Counted from the stretch's first letter, positions 35,764-45,451 are shown. The stretch is DNA of 64,000 nt from Polynucleobacter sp. JS-Polo-80-F4 (GCF_018881965.1 NZ_JACVPI010000001.1:62001-126000), one strand, 5' to 3'. The notes: generated from the letters alone by a model not told the origin. Numbers and translations: made by a program.

Positions 35764-37197
35764 CTACAAAACCTTAGAATAAGTACCTTTTGCTTGCGAC
35801 TCTCTGAGATGTCGGTCGAAAGTCATAGCCACCCTTCTTGCTAGAAGACGGCCCTTGATAGGGACCAAAATACTCCCCTCCTGCCAATTGAGAAGTCCAG
35901 CTTCTTCTAGATTTTTTAACTCTTCAATCTCTGCCTTAAAGTAGCTTGAGAAATCAATCTGATGAGAGGCTGCAAAAGCCTTGGTATCCAATGCAAATTG
36001 GCACATCAATTTCCCAATAAGCTCACGGCGCAAAAGATCATCTTTGTCGAGTTGCAGTCCTCGCAATACTGGCAAGTGTCCGCCATCAATTGCCTCGTAA
36101 TATTCATCTAGAGTGCGTACATTCTGCGAGTAGCAATCATCTATCTTGCCAATTGAAGAAATTCCGAAAGCCAATAGGTCGCACTCTGCTTGGGTCGAGT
36201 AGCCCTGAAAATTACGATGGAGCTTGCCTTCTTTCTGGGCAATCGCTAACTCATCGTCAGGCTTAGAAAAATGATCCATGCCAATAAAGACGTATCCGGC
36301 CTCACCAAGGCGAGCAATAGTATTGGAAAGAATATCTAGCTTATCAGCAGCAGCTGGTAAATCCGCTTCTGCAATTCGGCGTTGTGGCTTAAAAATATGC
36401 GGCAGATGTGCATAGTTATAAACAGACAAGCGGTCTGGATTCATGGCCAAGACTATATCTATAGTTTCTTTAAAGGTTTCAGGCGTCTGTTTTGGCAGGC
36501 CGTAAATTAAATCCACACTTCTCGATTTAAACCCATACTTCCTGGACCAATCCATCACTGCTTGAGTCTCTTCAATTGTTTGCACACGGTGTACAGCTTC
36601 TTGGACTGCTAAATTAAAATCCTGTACGCCCAAGCTGATACGGTTGAAACCTAACTCTGCCAAGAGGGCAATATCTTGCTCAGTAACACGCCTTGGATCT
36701 ATCTCAATCGAATACTCACCTCCGGGCAAGAGCTCAAAATGCTGGCGTGTGTGAAACATCAACTCAGTCATTTCTTCGTGCGATAGAAAAGTAGGTGTGC
36801 CGCCACCCCAATGCAATTGCGTTACAGGAATCTTCTTCTGGGCACCCATGGCTGCAGTAACCATGGCCATTTCTTTGGCAAGGTACTTAATGTACTTAGC
36901 GCTGCGTCCATGATCTTTTGTGATGATCTTGTTACAGCCACAGTAGTAACAAATATTTGGGCAGAACGGCAAATGAAAATACAACGAAAGAGGTTCGTTT
37001 GCTTTGGCTACCCTATTTAAGGCGCCCAAATAGTCAGCCTCAGAGAAGTTGTTATGAAAACGATCTGCGCTCGGATAAGAGGTATAGCGGGGCCCATTGA
37101 TATCAAACTTCTTCAACAACTCCGGATGAAATAAAACTTCTTTTTCTTCGTTTTTTTCTTTTACTACTATGGATGAATGAGTTGCTACGGGGTTCAT
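35764..37197 (-). CDS. hemN: Oxygen-independent coproporphyrinogen III oxidase
   Basis: 477 aa radical-SAM enzyme that decarboxylates coproporphyrinogen III without oxygen in heme synthesis. The cluster motif CPNICYYCGC is at about residues 80-89, preceded by the HemN opening GPRYTSYPSADRFH. The C-terminal HemN domain has GHLPVLRGLQLDKDDLLRRELI. It starts 18 bp after the preceding FAD-dependent gene on the same strand, so they may share a transcript; FNR boxes lie only downstream of it. Confidence 0.95.
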   Translation of the reverse strand: MNPVATHSSIVVKEKNEEKEVLFHPELLKKFDINGPRYTSYPSADRFHNNFSEADYLGALNRVAKANEPLSLYFHLPFCPNICYYCGCNKIITKDHGRSAKYIKYLAKEMAMVTAAMGAQKKIPVTQLHWGGGTPTFLSHEEMTELMFHTRQHFELLPGGEYSIEIDPRRVTEQDIALLAELGFNRISLGVQDFNLAVQEAVHRVQTIEETQAVMDWSRKYGFKSRSVDLIYGLPKQTPETFKETIDIVLAMNPDRLSVYNYAHLPHIFKPQRRIAEADLPAAADKLDILSNTIARLGEAGYVFIGMDHFSKPDDELAIAQKEGKLHRNFQGYSTQAECDLLAFGISSIGKIDDCYSQNVRTLDEYYEAIDGGHLPVLRGLQLDKDDLLRRELIGKLMCQFALDTKAFAASHQIDFSSYFKAEIEELKNLEEAGLLNWQEGSILVPIKGRLLARRVAMTFDRHLRESQAKGTYSKVL

Positions 37198-37215
37198 AGA
37201 GCTCTTATGTGGAAG

Positions 37216-38829
37216 TTACTTTGACAGATAATCTAGCGCTACTGCTTCTGCCACTTTAATCCCATCGACACCAGCAGACAAGATCCCACCCGCATAACCC
37301 GCGCCCTCACCCGCTGGATAAAGGCCTTTGATATTCAAGCTTTGGTAATTATTGCCCCTGGTAATTCGCAAGGGAGAGGAAGTACGTGTTTCTACGCCAG
37401 TCAATACAGCATCTTTCATAGAGAAGCCTTTGATTTGCTTTTCAAAGGCAGGGATCGCCTCCCGAATTGCTTCAATGGCGTAAGCAGGCAAGCTGTCTGC
37501 AAGATCGGTTAAGTGAACGCCGGGCTTATAGGAAGGCATAACGCTGCCGAACTGTGTTGAAGGCTTACCCTCCAGAAAGTCACCAATCAGCTGGCCTGGA
37601 GCTTCGTAAGTGCCACCACCCAATTCAAAAGCCTTGGATTCAATAGCGCGCTGGAATGCGATACCAGCAAGTGGGCCGCCGGGATAATCCTCTGGAGTAA
37701 TGCCAACAACAATACCCGCATTGGCATTGCGTTCGTTACGCGAATACTGACTCATGCCATTGGTCACTACACGATTGGGCTCCGAAGTCGCAGCGACCAC
37801 TGTCCCACCTGGACACATACAGAAGCTGTAAACGGCGCGGCCATTTTTGGCGTGATGGACTAATTTGTAATCTGCTGCACCAATCAGTTCGTTACCTGCA
37901 TGAGGGCCAAGGCGTGCTTTATCAATCAGAGACTGGGGATGCTCAATTCGAAAGCCGACTGAGAATGGCTTGGATTCCATGAAGACGCCGGCATGATGCA
38001 GGGCCTCAAAAGTATCGCGTGCACTGTGGCCAAGCGCCAAGATCACATGGTTAGCCGGTAAATCAGGCTGACCTTCTATTTTGACACCAGTAATTTGTTC
38101 ATTCTCAATATCAAATCCAATGACCTTTTGTGAAAACCGAATCTCTCCACCTAGATCAATGATTTCCTGGCGCATCTTCTCAACGACACCCACCAAGCGG
38201 AAGGTACCGATGTGAGGTTTAGCTACATAGGTAATTTCTTGTGGAGCACCAGCTTTTACAAACTCATTAATTACCTTGCGGCCATAAAACTTAGGATCTT
38301 TAATTTGGCTATACAACTTGCCGTCTGAAAACGTACCAGCACCACCCTCACCAAATTGCACATTGGATTCTGGGTTCAGGACATTTTTGCGCCATAAGCC
38401 CCAGGTATCTTGCGTGCGCTCTCGTACTTTTTTACCGCGTTCGAGCACGATGGGTTTAAAACCCATTTGGGCCAGGATCAATGCAGCAAAAATTCCGCAT
38501 GGCCCAAATCCAACGACAACGGGTCTTAGCGATTTGCCATCAGTTATTGAATCAGGCGCTTTTGCTACAAAGTGGTAACTCGTATCTGGGGATGGTCTTA
38601 CATGGCTGTCGCCTGAAAATTGCTTGAGAAGAGCCTCTTCATGTTTTACAGATAAATCAACCGTATAAATGAAAGAGAGCGCAACGTTTTTTCGGGCATC
38701 GTAACTGCGCTTAAAGACGTCAAATGCAATTAAGTCTTTAGCGTCCAAGTTGAGACGCTGAAGAATCGCCTTCTCCACCGCTTCAGGAGCATGGTCAATT
38801 GGCAGACGTAATTCAGTAATACGGATCAT
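37216..38829 (-). CDS. FAD-dependent oxidoreductase (COG2509-like)
   Basis: 537 aa. A flavin site reads VVVGFGPCGIFAALILAQMG at about residues 104-123. It also contains SNVQFGEGGAGTFSDGKLYSQ and a C-terminal YPAGEGAGYAGGILSAGVDG, features of uncharacterised FAD-dependent dehydrogenases found widely in bacteria. The substrate is unknown. Its stop is 18 bp from the hemN start; a link to heme synthesis is possible but unproven. Confidence 0.85.
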   Translation of the reverse strand: MIRITELRLPIDHAPEAVEKAILQRLNLDAKDLIAFDVFKRSYDARKNVALSFIYTVDLSVKHEEALLKQFSGDSHVRPSPDTSYHFVAKAPDSITDGKSLRPVVVGFGPCGIFAALILAQMGFKPIVLERGKKVRERTQDTWGLWRKNVLNPESNVQFGEGGAGTFSDGKLYSQIKDPKFYGRKVINEFVKAGAPQEITYVAKPHIGTFRLVGVVEKMRQEIIDLGGEIRFSQKVIGFDIENEQITGVKIEGQPDLPANHVILALGHSARDTFEALHHAGVFMESKPFSVGFRIEHPQSLIDKARLGPHAGNELIGAADYKLVHHAKNGRAVYSFCMCPGGTVVAATSEPNRVVTNGMSQYSRNERNANAGIVVGITPEDYPGGPLAGIAFQRAIESKAFELGGGTYEAPGQLIGDFLEGKPSTQFGSVMPSYKPGVHLTDLADSLPAYAIEAIREAIPAFEKQIKGFSMKDAVLTGVETRTSSPLRITRGNNYQSLNIKGLYPAGEGAGYAGGILSAGVDGIKVAEAVALDYLSK

Positions 38830-38949
38830 GAGTTTTACGATACACAGTAATTTGAGGCATTTCCAGGCTCATTGCGAGCCGCAAGCCAAATAATACTGGT
38901 TATGAGCCCACTCAGGCCAGGAGTTGGCTCATAAAGGCGATAATGCGTC

Positions 38950-39495
38950 ATGGCTCTACGCGCAACTATCCACAAAGCCGACCTTCACGTCGCAGATTCT
39001 GACCGCCACTACTATGGCAGTCACTCCCTCACTATCGCTAAACACCCTTCTGAGACTGAGCAACGAATGATGATCCGCATCATCGCCTTTGCATTGCAGG
39101 CGCATGAAGATCTGGTGTTTACAAAGGGATTAAGCGATACCGATGAACCAGATCTTTGGATTAAAGACCTCACCGATGCCATCAAGCTGTGGATTGAGAT
39201 TGGTCAGCCGGATGAGCGCCGCATTCTCAAAGCCTGCGGCCGTTCAGATCAAGTCATTGTCTATTGCTATGGCGGTCATACCAGCAAAATCTGGTGGGAT
39301 GGCATTGCAAATAAGCTGACTCGTGCTCGCAATTTACAAGTAATTTCCATTCCAGCCGAACAAGCAGAAGATCTCAATAAGTTGGTTGAACGCAGCATGG
39401 TCATTCATGTGAATGTTCAGGATGGTGAAGCCTATGTCTCCTCCGACCAAGGTCAGGTGACCATCACCCCAGAGATTTGGCGCAACAATCAATAG
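38950..39495 (+). CDS. YaeQ family protein
   Basis: 181 aa. MALRATIHKADLHVADSDRHYY and the ELWIKD-like LWIKDLTDAIKLWIEIGQPDERRI segments are characteristic of YaeQ, which has a PD-(D/E)XK-like nuclease fold of unknown activity. Upstream, TATGAGCC (38901-38908) and GGCTCATA (38926-38933) form an 8-bp inverted repeat. The PIN gene begins 9 bp after the stop. Confidence 0.92.
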   Translation: MALRATIHKADLHVADSDRHYYGSHSLTIAKHPSETEQRMMIRIIAFALQAHEDLVFTKGLSDTDEPDLWIKDLTDAIKLWIEIGQPDERRILKACGRSDQVIVYCYGGHTSKIWWDGIANKLTRARNLQVISIPAEQAEDLNKLVERSMVIHVNVQDGEAYVSSDQGQVTITPEIWRNNQ

Positions 39496-39504
39496 GCCTG
39501 CAAT

Positions 39505-39921
39505 ATGAAGGTGGTTGTTTTCGATACCAATGTCTTATTAGATCTCTTTGTCTTTAATGACTTTAGGGCGCTACATTTAAAGCAAGCTCTTATTGAAGGT
39601 AAGTTGGACGCTTTAGCAACCCCAATTACATTAGCAGAATTCGCTGACGTCATTGCGCGCCCATTGTTTTCGCTTGACGAGGCACAGCAGAAGCAAATCT
39701 ATCTGCAATGGCAGAATCTAGCAAGAGTGATGGATGAGCCAAGCTTAAGCAAGGCACCTTGGACATGCAATGATCCAGACGATCAGATCTTTTTAGATCT
39801 TGCCTATACAGCAAGGCCTTGCGCATTAATTAGCAAAGACAATGAAGTTCTTCGATTTGCGAATAAGGCAGCAACAGAGCAGGTTTTAATTACTGCTGAT
39901 TACACCGTATTTGATCTATAA
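39505..39921 (+). CDS. PIN-domain protein (toxin-like)
   Basis: 138 aa PIN nuclease. Acidic residues typical of the fold are in [21 protein letters not shown] and [12 protein letters not shown]. It belongs to the PIN toxin-like group often annotated as a toxin component, but no antitoxin-sized gene lies beside it; its partner is yaeQ, 9 bp upstream. It is thus a solitary RNase or an RNA-processing enzyme. Confidence 0.85.
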   Translation: MKVVVFDTNVLLDLFVFNDFRALHLKQALIEGKLDALATPITLAEFADVIARPLFSLDEAQQKQIYLQWQNLARVMDEPSLSKAPWTCNDPDDQIFLDLAYTARPCALISKDNEVLRFANKAATEQVLITADYTVFDL

Positions 39922-40914
39922 GCCTTGTGCAGCTTGCGCTGCTATCTCAAATGACCTGAGACGAGCTTGATGATCAAATATTTGCCCCGTCAGAATAAGC
40001 TCATCCGCACCAGTAAGATCCAACCAGCGACGCATGCCTTTCCTTATAGTCTCTAGCGAACCAACTACCGAGACCTGCAAAGTATGATCTGCCGCTGCCT
40101 GCTCATGAGGCTCGCAGAATTCATTCATATCAGCGATTGGAGGTGGCAACTGCCCTCTTGTATTCCTGCGCATTCTGACAACGTTCTGTTGCAGAGTTGT
40201 AAATAGATGCTGGGCTTCTTCATCGGTATCGGCAGCCACTACATTCATCACAAATGCTGAATATGGTTGAGCTTGCTGGGCCGATGGTTTAAAGAGTTCT
40301 CGATAAATCTTCATTGCCTCCAGGAGTTGGTCTGGCGCAAAGTGAGAAGCGAATGCATAAGGAAGACCGAAGTGTGCCGCTAATTGAGCGCCATACAGAC
40401 TAGAGCCCAAAATCCAGATAGGTACATTGGTCCCTATACCCGGAATGGCTTTGACGGATTGCCCCTCTTGAAGCGGGCCAAAATAATGCTGCAGCTCTCG
40501 CACGTCTTGCGGAAAACGATCATCGCTTCCTAGCAAATCTCGGCGTAATGCCCTTGCCGTCATTTGGTCAGTGCCAGGCGCCCTACCCAATCCGAGTTCA
40601 ATCCGTCCTGGATATAAAGACTCTAAGGTGCCAAACTGCTCGGCAATTACTAGGGGCGCATGGTTAGGAAGCATCACGCCGCCAGACCCTACCCGAATAT
40701 GAGACGTACCGGAGGCGATATAGCCTATGAGTACCGCAGTAGCGGAACTCGCATTACCGGTCATATTGTGGTGCTCTGCTACCCAGTAACGGGTATAGCC
40801 CCATTTTTCAGCGTGCCTTGCTACATCCAGAGAGTTGTGAAGGGCGTCGGCAGCAGTAAATCCCTGTGGAATCGGAGATATATCTAGAATGGAGTACGGG
40901 ATGGAATTTGCCAT
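39916..40914 (-). CDS. LLM-class (luciferase-like) flavin-dependent oxidoreductase
   Basis: 332 aa TIM-barrel. [69 protein letters not shown] and PIWILGSS are hallmarks of the group 1 luciferase-like monooxygenases (YhbW type). It uses reduced FMN; the substrate is unknown. The 3' ends of this gene and the PIN gene overlap by 6 bp. Confidence 0.92.
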   Translation of the reverse strand: MANSIPYSILDISPIPQGFTAADALHNSLDVARHAEKWGYTRYWVAEHHNMTGNASSATAVLIGYIASGTSHIRVGSGGVMLPNHAPLVIAEQFGTLESLYPGRIELGLGRAPGTDQMTARALRRDLLGSDDRFPQDVRELQHYFGPLQEGQSVKAIPGIGTNVPIWILGSSLYGAQLAAHFGLPYAFASHFAPDQLLEAMKIYRELFKPSAQQAQPYSAFVMNVVAADTDEEAQHLFTTLQQNVVRMRRNTRGQLPPPIADMNEFCEPHEQAAADHTLQVSVVGSLETIRKGMRRWLDLTGADELILTGQIFDHQARLRSFEIAAQAAQGL

Positions 40915-40947
40915 CGCTAGATCATACTGAGAAAGTGTATTGTTGAC

Positions 40948-41169
40948 ATGAGTAAACCCAAAATGGCCGATCCAGATGACGGCCTCTTCAAGCCGGGGTG
41001 CAAGCTAAGGCACATCAAGACTGGTGGCTTTTATAAAGTCGTTTTTTTGGCAAATGTGGAGGCAACTTTAGAGCCCGCTTACGTATACGAATCTCTGCAA
41101 TCCCATGACTTTTGGGTTAGACCAAAAGCAGAAATGGAAGATGGGCGCTTTGAGCTCATCTCAGAATAA
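40948..41169 (+). CDS. DUF1653-like small protein
   Basis: 73 aa. [31 protein letters not shown] and [16 protein letters not shown] match the DUF1653 beta-barrel family. Function unknown. It is 15 bp before slyX and divergent from the LLM oxidoreductase. Confidence 0.78.
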   Translation: MSKPKMADPDDGLFKPGCKLRHIKTGGFYKVVFLANVEATLEPAYVYESLQSHDFWVRPKAEMEDGRFELISE

Positions 41170-41184
41170 GAAAGTCCATTAACT

Positions 41185-41385
41185 ATGTCTGAAGAACGTA
41201 TTACCAATCTAGAAATCAAGCTCAGCTTCACAGAAGACCTCATTGAAAAGCTCAATGAGACTGTTTATAAACAGCAGCAGCAAATTGAATTCCTGTATCG
41301 CGAACTAAAGGCGATCAAAGAGCAATCCAGTAGCAGTGGAGGCGGTGGTGGAAGCCTCAAAGATGAAATCCCCCCACACTATTGA
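41185..41385 (+). CDS. slyX: SlyX family protein
   Basis: 66 aa coiled coil (about residues 1-50) followed by a Ser/Gly tail and the terminal PPHY that is conserved in SlyX. Function is unknown; the protein is widespread in proteobacteria. Confidence 0.88.
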   Translation: MSEERITNLEIKLSFTEDLIEKLNETVYKQQQQIEFLYRELKAIKEQSSSSGGGGGSLKDEIPPHY

Positions 41386-41445
41386 TCAACTGCTAATATA
41401 GGCATTAGGCATAAACCCCTTACAACATCAGTAAAGGAATCATCC

Positions 41446-41793
41446 ATGAGCAACTTAACGCTATTTCTAGTCCAGTGGGGCTTAACTTCTTTATCCCTTT
41501 GGGTTGCTAGCTATATCTTTAGTGGCTTGCGCTTTGCAGATGGTGGCTCACTCATCATTGCTGCCTTGCTACTAGGCTTTGCCAATGCAATCGTTAAACC
41601 ATTATTAGTGTTATTCACGCTGCCACTCACTGTAGTGACCATGGGCCTCTTCTTGCTCGTGATAAACGCGTTGGTATTGATGCTGGTCTCTGCAGTAGTG
41701 AGCGGCTTTACGATCTCCAGCTTCTGGACTGCATTCTTTGCCAGCATTTTTATTTCTTTGTTCAGCCTCTTTGTCAGCGGCTTAGTATTCTAA
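41446..41793 (+). CDS. Phage holin family IV-like membrane protein
   Basis: 115 aa with three to four hydrophobic helices. LRFADGGSLIIAALLLGFANAIVKPLLVLFTLPLTVVTMGLFLLVINALVLML is the Phage_holin_4_2 pattern (YvlD-like). Despite the family name there are no phage genes here; it is probably a chromosomal membrane protein. AAAGGAA precedes the ATG. Confidence 0.87.
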   Translation: MSNLTLFLVQWGLTSLSLWVASYIFSGLRFADGGSLIIAALLLGFANAIVKPLLVLFTLPLTVVTMGLFLLVINALVLMLVSAVVSGFTISSFWTAFFASIFISLFSLFVSGLVF

Positions 41794-41802
41794 GAAACAG
41801 AT

Positions 41803-41840
41803 TAGCAAGCTTAGTGTGGCTTAGTTTGGCTTACTTGCTA
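41803..41840. repeat. Tandem TAAGC repeat inside a 7-bp inverted repeat at the asmA 3' end
   Basis: TAGCAAG (41803-41809) and CTTGCTA (41834-41840) bracket three minus-strand copies of a 10-bp unit starting TAAGC; the first copy includes the asmA stop codon. A similar array occurs at 44079-44107. Confidence 0.45.
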
Positions 41841-43630
41841 GCGGGGTAGATATCAGACCAAGAATGCAGCGCTGTTTTGCATGGCTGCGACTTGGTCGCC
41901 AATGATTTAGCATTCTCCGCGGCGATACTAATGCCGCCCGTTAAGAAGCCCAATCCAATGGATACGGCACTATTCACAACCCCCGCTTTATTGACCCCGG
42001 TTTGTGGGTTTTGCAGAGTTCCCTCAATCTTCACCAGCCCAGCAAGATCCAAGCCAGTTGTCAGGCCTGATTTTTCTCTTGGGTTAATGGTGATATTGAG
42101 AGCCTCGTTAGAGAGATTAATGGAACCCGCCAAGGTGATATCGAGTCGGTCAGTTTCAACGCCAACTGAATTCTGAATATTAACTACCCCACTGCTAATG
42201 GGCAAATAAGCAACTGCGCAATCTAATATAGTTTGATTTGATTTTTTGTACATCGGATTGATTGAATCAATCACGGTAATGACAAAGTCCCCGCCCTTAT
42301 TAATGAATTTAGAATCTAATTTGCTTGGGCCTACTGAAACCTGAATGGCTCCATTAGCTCTGCTAGCCATTTGATGTGGACTTAGACCGCTTCCCTGTAA
42401 ATTCCAGGCCACTTTTGTATCGCCACCAGAAACCCTAGCACTGGAGTCAGTAGTGGCAATAATTTGCTCTAAGGTAAAGTCTTTCGCCAAACCCTTCATG
42501 GCAAATTTTGGGGAGGGGCTATCAAATTGCGAAATAGAAATTTGTGCCTGGGTACTTCCTTTGCCAACATTAAAACTGACATCATTTGCATCAATAGCAT
42601 TTTTCTTAAATTGCAGGGTCGTCTTGAAGTTAGTAAATGGGGCTTGATCCGGCACCCCAAGTTCAGCAATATTGATATTGATCGATCCATCAGCTAAAGG
42701 CAGTAGATCGAAAGGCAATGCCTCATCAGAGAAAAAATACTTTCCTTGAGATTTATGTGGGGATGCATGACTGGCTTTTCCAGTTGAGCCAGCAATTGCA
42801 GCCGACCCCACCAAGGGAGCTAAATCAAATGATTTGGAGTTGAGGTTGATATTAAATTGCGGCAAGACATGAGGCTTCTTATCAATCACCCCTGTAATCG
42901 CAAGTGACTTGCCATTCAAAGTAAGAACTAAATCGAGATCCGTTTTTACCGGAGATTGGTCCCAAGCAAAATAAGCATTCCGCAAAGATCCTGTTTTGCC
43001 TTTGAGATTGAGGGTGTAGTTGGGATACTGAAGATCCATCAGAATCGTAGATTTTCCATCTCCGCCATCCAAAATGAATTTTGGAATCTTTAATGACTTA
43101 GCAGCTTGACCACCATCTTGATAATTAATACGCGCATCAACAACATCTATTGAATTAATCGAGACGAGTACATTGTCAGAAGAACTGCTTGCCGTTGCTT
43201 GAGCCGCTAAATTACTAGATGCTATGACTGGTGCAGTCAAATTCCAATTGCCCTCGCCCGATTTGTTGGTTTGTAAATTGGCTTCTAGGCCCACGACACC
43301 AATTCTGCTGATCTCAACGTTACCCCTGAGTAAGGGCAATAACTTAATGTCTAACTCGACTTTCTTAAAAGTCAGCATATCGGGATTGCTTGCCCACGAT
43401 GCATTGCTTAAAGATAACTGTTCTGCTTTTACGCTAATGGAAGGAAAAATACTCAGGCTAACTGGTCCAGTAATCTTTAGGTCACGCCCAGTGGAGTCCT
43501 TGACTGAAGAGCTTAGGAGCTGAGTTAATTGAGCGGGGTTGATAAAGGATGCCGCATACCAGGCGCCCAGACCTACCACGGCAAGAAAGCCTATAAATGC
43601 AATGAGAGAAATCTTTAGGGTTTTATTCAC
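41831..43630 (-). CDS. AsmA family protein
   Basis: 599 aa with one N-terminal helix (LIAFIGFLAVVGLGAWYAA), then a long beta-rich periplasmic repeat domain. The N-terminal domain carries DSTGRDLKITGPVSLSIFPSISVKAEQLSLSN, and the C-terminal AsmA_2 region has NISINPREKSG-like text (NITINPREKSGLTTGLDLAGLVKIEGTL). The family bridges inner and outer membrane for lipid transport. It stands alone. Confidence 0.9.
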   Translation of the reverse strand: MNKTLKISLIAFIGFLAVVGLGAWYAASFINPAQLTQLLSSSVKDSTGRDLKITGPVSLSIFPSISVKAEQLSLSNASWASNPDMLTFKKVELDIKLLPLLRGNVEISRIGVVGLEANLQTNKSGEGNWNLTAPVIASSNLAAQATASSSSDNVLVSINSIDVVDARINYQDGGQAAKSLKIPKFILDGGDGKSTILMDLQYPNYTLNLKGKTGSLRNAYFAWDQSPVKTDLDLVLTLNGKSLAITGVIDKKPHVLPQFNINLNSKSFDLAPLVGSAAIAGSTGKASHASPHKSQGKYFFSDEALPFDLLPLADGSININIAELGVPDQAPFTNFKTTLQFKKNAIDANDVSFNVGKGSTQAQISISQFDSPSPKFAMKGLAKDFTLEQIIATTDSSARVSGGDTKVAWNLQGSGLSPHQMASRANGAIQVSVGPSKLDSKFINKGGDFVITVIDSINPMYKKSNQTILDCAVAYLPISSGVVNIQNSVGVETDRLDITLAGSINLSNEALNITINPREKSGLTTGLDLAGLVKIEGTLQNPQTGVNKAGVVNSAVSIGLGFLTGGISIAAENAKSLATKSQPCKTALHSWSDIYPASK

Positions 43631-43696
43631 AGCTCCATTCTAGTTCGAGTAAAGGCAGTTAGCCATATATCACTGCTGCTAGACTAAAATGAGTCC

Positions 43697-44041
43697 ATGA
43701 GCACAGATAACCTACCAAAGTGTCCCGCCTGCCAGGAGGATATGACTTACCCCGATGGCGAGAATTACGTTTGCGCGCAGTGCGGCCATGAATGGCTCAT
43801 TGCTTCAGCTGCCGAAGAAGTGGAATCTGGCTTAATTGTGAAGGATGCCAATGGCAATCTCTTGGCTGATGGCGATACCGTCACCCTCATTAAAGACCTG
43901 AAGGTCAAAGGCTCCTCCACCACCCTCAAGGTAGGCACCAAGATCAAAGGCATTCGCCTTGTCTCTGGCGATCATGAGGTCGACTGCAAAACAGAAGCAG
44001 GCAATATGCTACTCAAAGCCTGCTTTCTGAAAAAAGCCTAA
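43697..44041 (+). CDS. yjdM: Zinc-ribbon protein YjdM (PhnA family)
   Basis: 114 aa. The N-terminal zinc ribbon is CPACQ...CAQCGHEW (residues 9-31), followed by the SH3-like PhnA domain ([42 protein letters not shown]). Although once linked to alkylphosphonate use, the family's function is unknown. Confidence 0.92.
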   Translation: MSTDNLPKCPACQEDMTYPDGENYVCAQCGHEWLIASAAEEVESGLIVKDANGNLLADGDTVTLIKDLKVKGSSTTLKVGTKIKGIRLVSGDHEVDCKTEAGNMLLKACFLKKA

Positions 44042-44078
44042 ATCCACTTGGCATCTAGGCTCTTCAAATTACATTGGG

Positions 44079-44107
44079 GCTTAGTTGTGCTTAGTTGCGC
44101 TTAGTTA
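44079..44107. repeat. Three tandem 10-bp GCTTAGTT repeats at the ydcH 3' end
   Basis: Three copies of GCTTAGTT-NN occur in direct order in the convergent gap of yjdM and the YdcH-like gene, the last reaching into its stop codon. On the minus strand each copy carries a TAA in a successive reading frame. Confidence 0.5.
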
Positions 44108-44316
44108 CTCGCCTTCTTTAAAACGGCGTAAATCTGATCCTTCAGAAGTAACTTTTCTTTTTTGAGGGTCTCAATTTCTTCTGGAGTACTTGGCTCACTA
44201 TGCGCCTCCATTCTCTGGATCTTTTGATCCAAATTATTGTGCTTATCAAACAAATGCGAAAAATGGCGATCTGACGTTTTTAACTGAGTAATGAGTTCAC
44301 GATATTCTGGAAACAT
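44101..44316 (-). CDS. YdcH family (DUF465) small protein
   Basis: 71 aa helical protein. MFPEYRELI, DRHFSHLFDKHNNLDQKIQRME and LKKEKLLLKDQIYAVL fit DUF465/YdcH. Function unknown. Confidence 0.88.
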   Translation of the reverse strand: MFPEYRELITQLKTSDRHFSHLFDKHNNLDQKIQRMEAHSEPSTPEEIETLKKEKLLLKDQIYAVLKKASN

Positions 44317-44455
44317 AGATCCTCTTGATATTTAGGTTAAACAAGACTTTGTAAATTGAGTGTAGCAATCCTGCGTTACAAGAACAATAACTTGATCTAT
44401 CTATTTATTTCAACCCTCCCCTTGTAATCCGCAGGAAAAACCCCATATAGGAAAG

Positions 44456-44477
44456 GCGAATTCCTACAGGAATTTGC
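44456..44477. repeat. Palindrome upstream of the H1-like fusion gene
   Basis: AATTCCT and AGGAATT form a perfect 7-bp arm on each side of AC; the stem extends by three pairs (one G-T). It lies about 55 bp before the ATG at 44534 with no T-run, so it may be an operator. Confidence 0.4.
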
Positions 44478-44533
44478 AGTAATATCAGTAAGTGCATAAA
44501 GCACAATAACTACCAAAAGAAGGGTAATAAACC

Positions 44534-45412
44534 ATGGCTACAAAGAAGTCTCCAGCAAAAAAGAAAGTAGCTACCAAGGTGGTAACAAAAGCCCCCGCTA
44601 AAAAAGCCGTCAAGAAGGTTGCTGCCAAGAAAGTAGCAAGCAAAAAGACAGTCAAAAAGGTAGTGAAAAAACCAGCAACTAAGAAAGTGGCTGCAAAGAA
44701 GCCAGCCGCCAAAAAAGTAGCTGTTAAAAAATCACCGGCAAAAAAACCTGCTGCTAAAAAGCCAGCGGCTAAGAAAGTTGCCAAGAAGCCTGTTAAATCA
44801 GCTTCATCTAAAACTCCAAAAGTAGACCAATATGGTCTTGAGCAAGATGATGAGTTTTACGGTCTGTATTTTGCAAAATCCACCAATAAGGGATTAGTTG
44901 AAGTAAAACCTTGCACCTTCTCACTCATGTATTGGTGGAAAGGCTTGCTTGGCTACCCTGACATGATCGAGATCTCCAAAGGAAGCAATACTGCAATGTT
45001 GCAGTTTGAGTCTACTTTTGGCGGCGGCGATTCTGGCGAGACAGAGTTAACTGAAAAAGATGTTCTGGATATTGATCACATCATTGAAGTGGATGAAGAA
45101 GAAATGATGATCTCCCTCTACTCTTATGTGCCTATTCCTGTACCCGAGAAATTGGTTGGGGCCTTAAGCCTTGCTGTTCTCAATATCAATCCAGAAACTC
45201 GCTACGGCAGCCTAGAGATTTGTCCGACTGAGAATGAAGAAGGTGTAACAGAGCATTTCTTGCGCTATCGCGCTGCAACCTATTTGCGCGGCATTAAGTC
45301 AGGCAAAGTGGAGGCCATTGAAAGCATGGTAACCAATGGCTCTGAATTCTTTGGCCTAGCCTTAGATGCAATGTGTGTGAATAAGTCTATTAAGAAGTGG
45401 TTATTGAGTTAA
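44534..45412 (+). CDS. Histone H1-like N-terminal tail fused to an unrecognised domain
   Basis: 292 aa in two parts. Residues 1-95 are nearly all Lys, Ala, Val and Pro with PAKK and AAKK repeats, like H1-like nucleoid proteins. Residues about 97-292 form an acidic globular domain (YGLYFAKSTNKGLVEVKPCTFSLMYWWKGLLGYPDMIEISKG, later VDEEEMMISLYSYVPIPVPEKLVGAL) that I do not recognise. The frame is continuous and a GAAGGG ribosome binding site precedes the ATG, so the fusion is real. DNA or polyanion binding by the tail is inference. Confidence 0.8.
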   Translation: MATKKSPAKKKVATKVVTKAPAKKAVKKVAAKKVASKKTVKKVVKKPATKKVAAKKPAAKKVAVKKSPAKKPAAKKPAAKKVAKKPVKSASSKTPKVDQYGLEQDDEFYGLYFAKSTNKGLVEVKPCTFSLMYWWKGLLGYPDMIEISKGSNTAMLQFESTFGGGDSGETELTEKDVLDIDHIIEVDEEEMMISLYSYVPIPVPEKLVGALSLAVLNINPETRYGSLEICPTENEEGVTEHFLRYRAATYLRGIKSGKVEAIESMVTNGSEFFGLALDAMCVNKSIKKWLLS

Positions 45413-45451
45413 TCACACACTGGTGGTGTATGGCGGACTAACTATCCGCCA

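Noticed and set aside
44485-44784. Open frame antisense to the H1-like fusion
   Set aside because: A by-product of the Lys/Ala codon repeats; the product is only Leu/Ala/Phe repeats. The same holds for 48062-48316.
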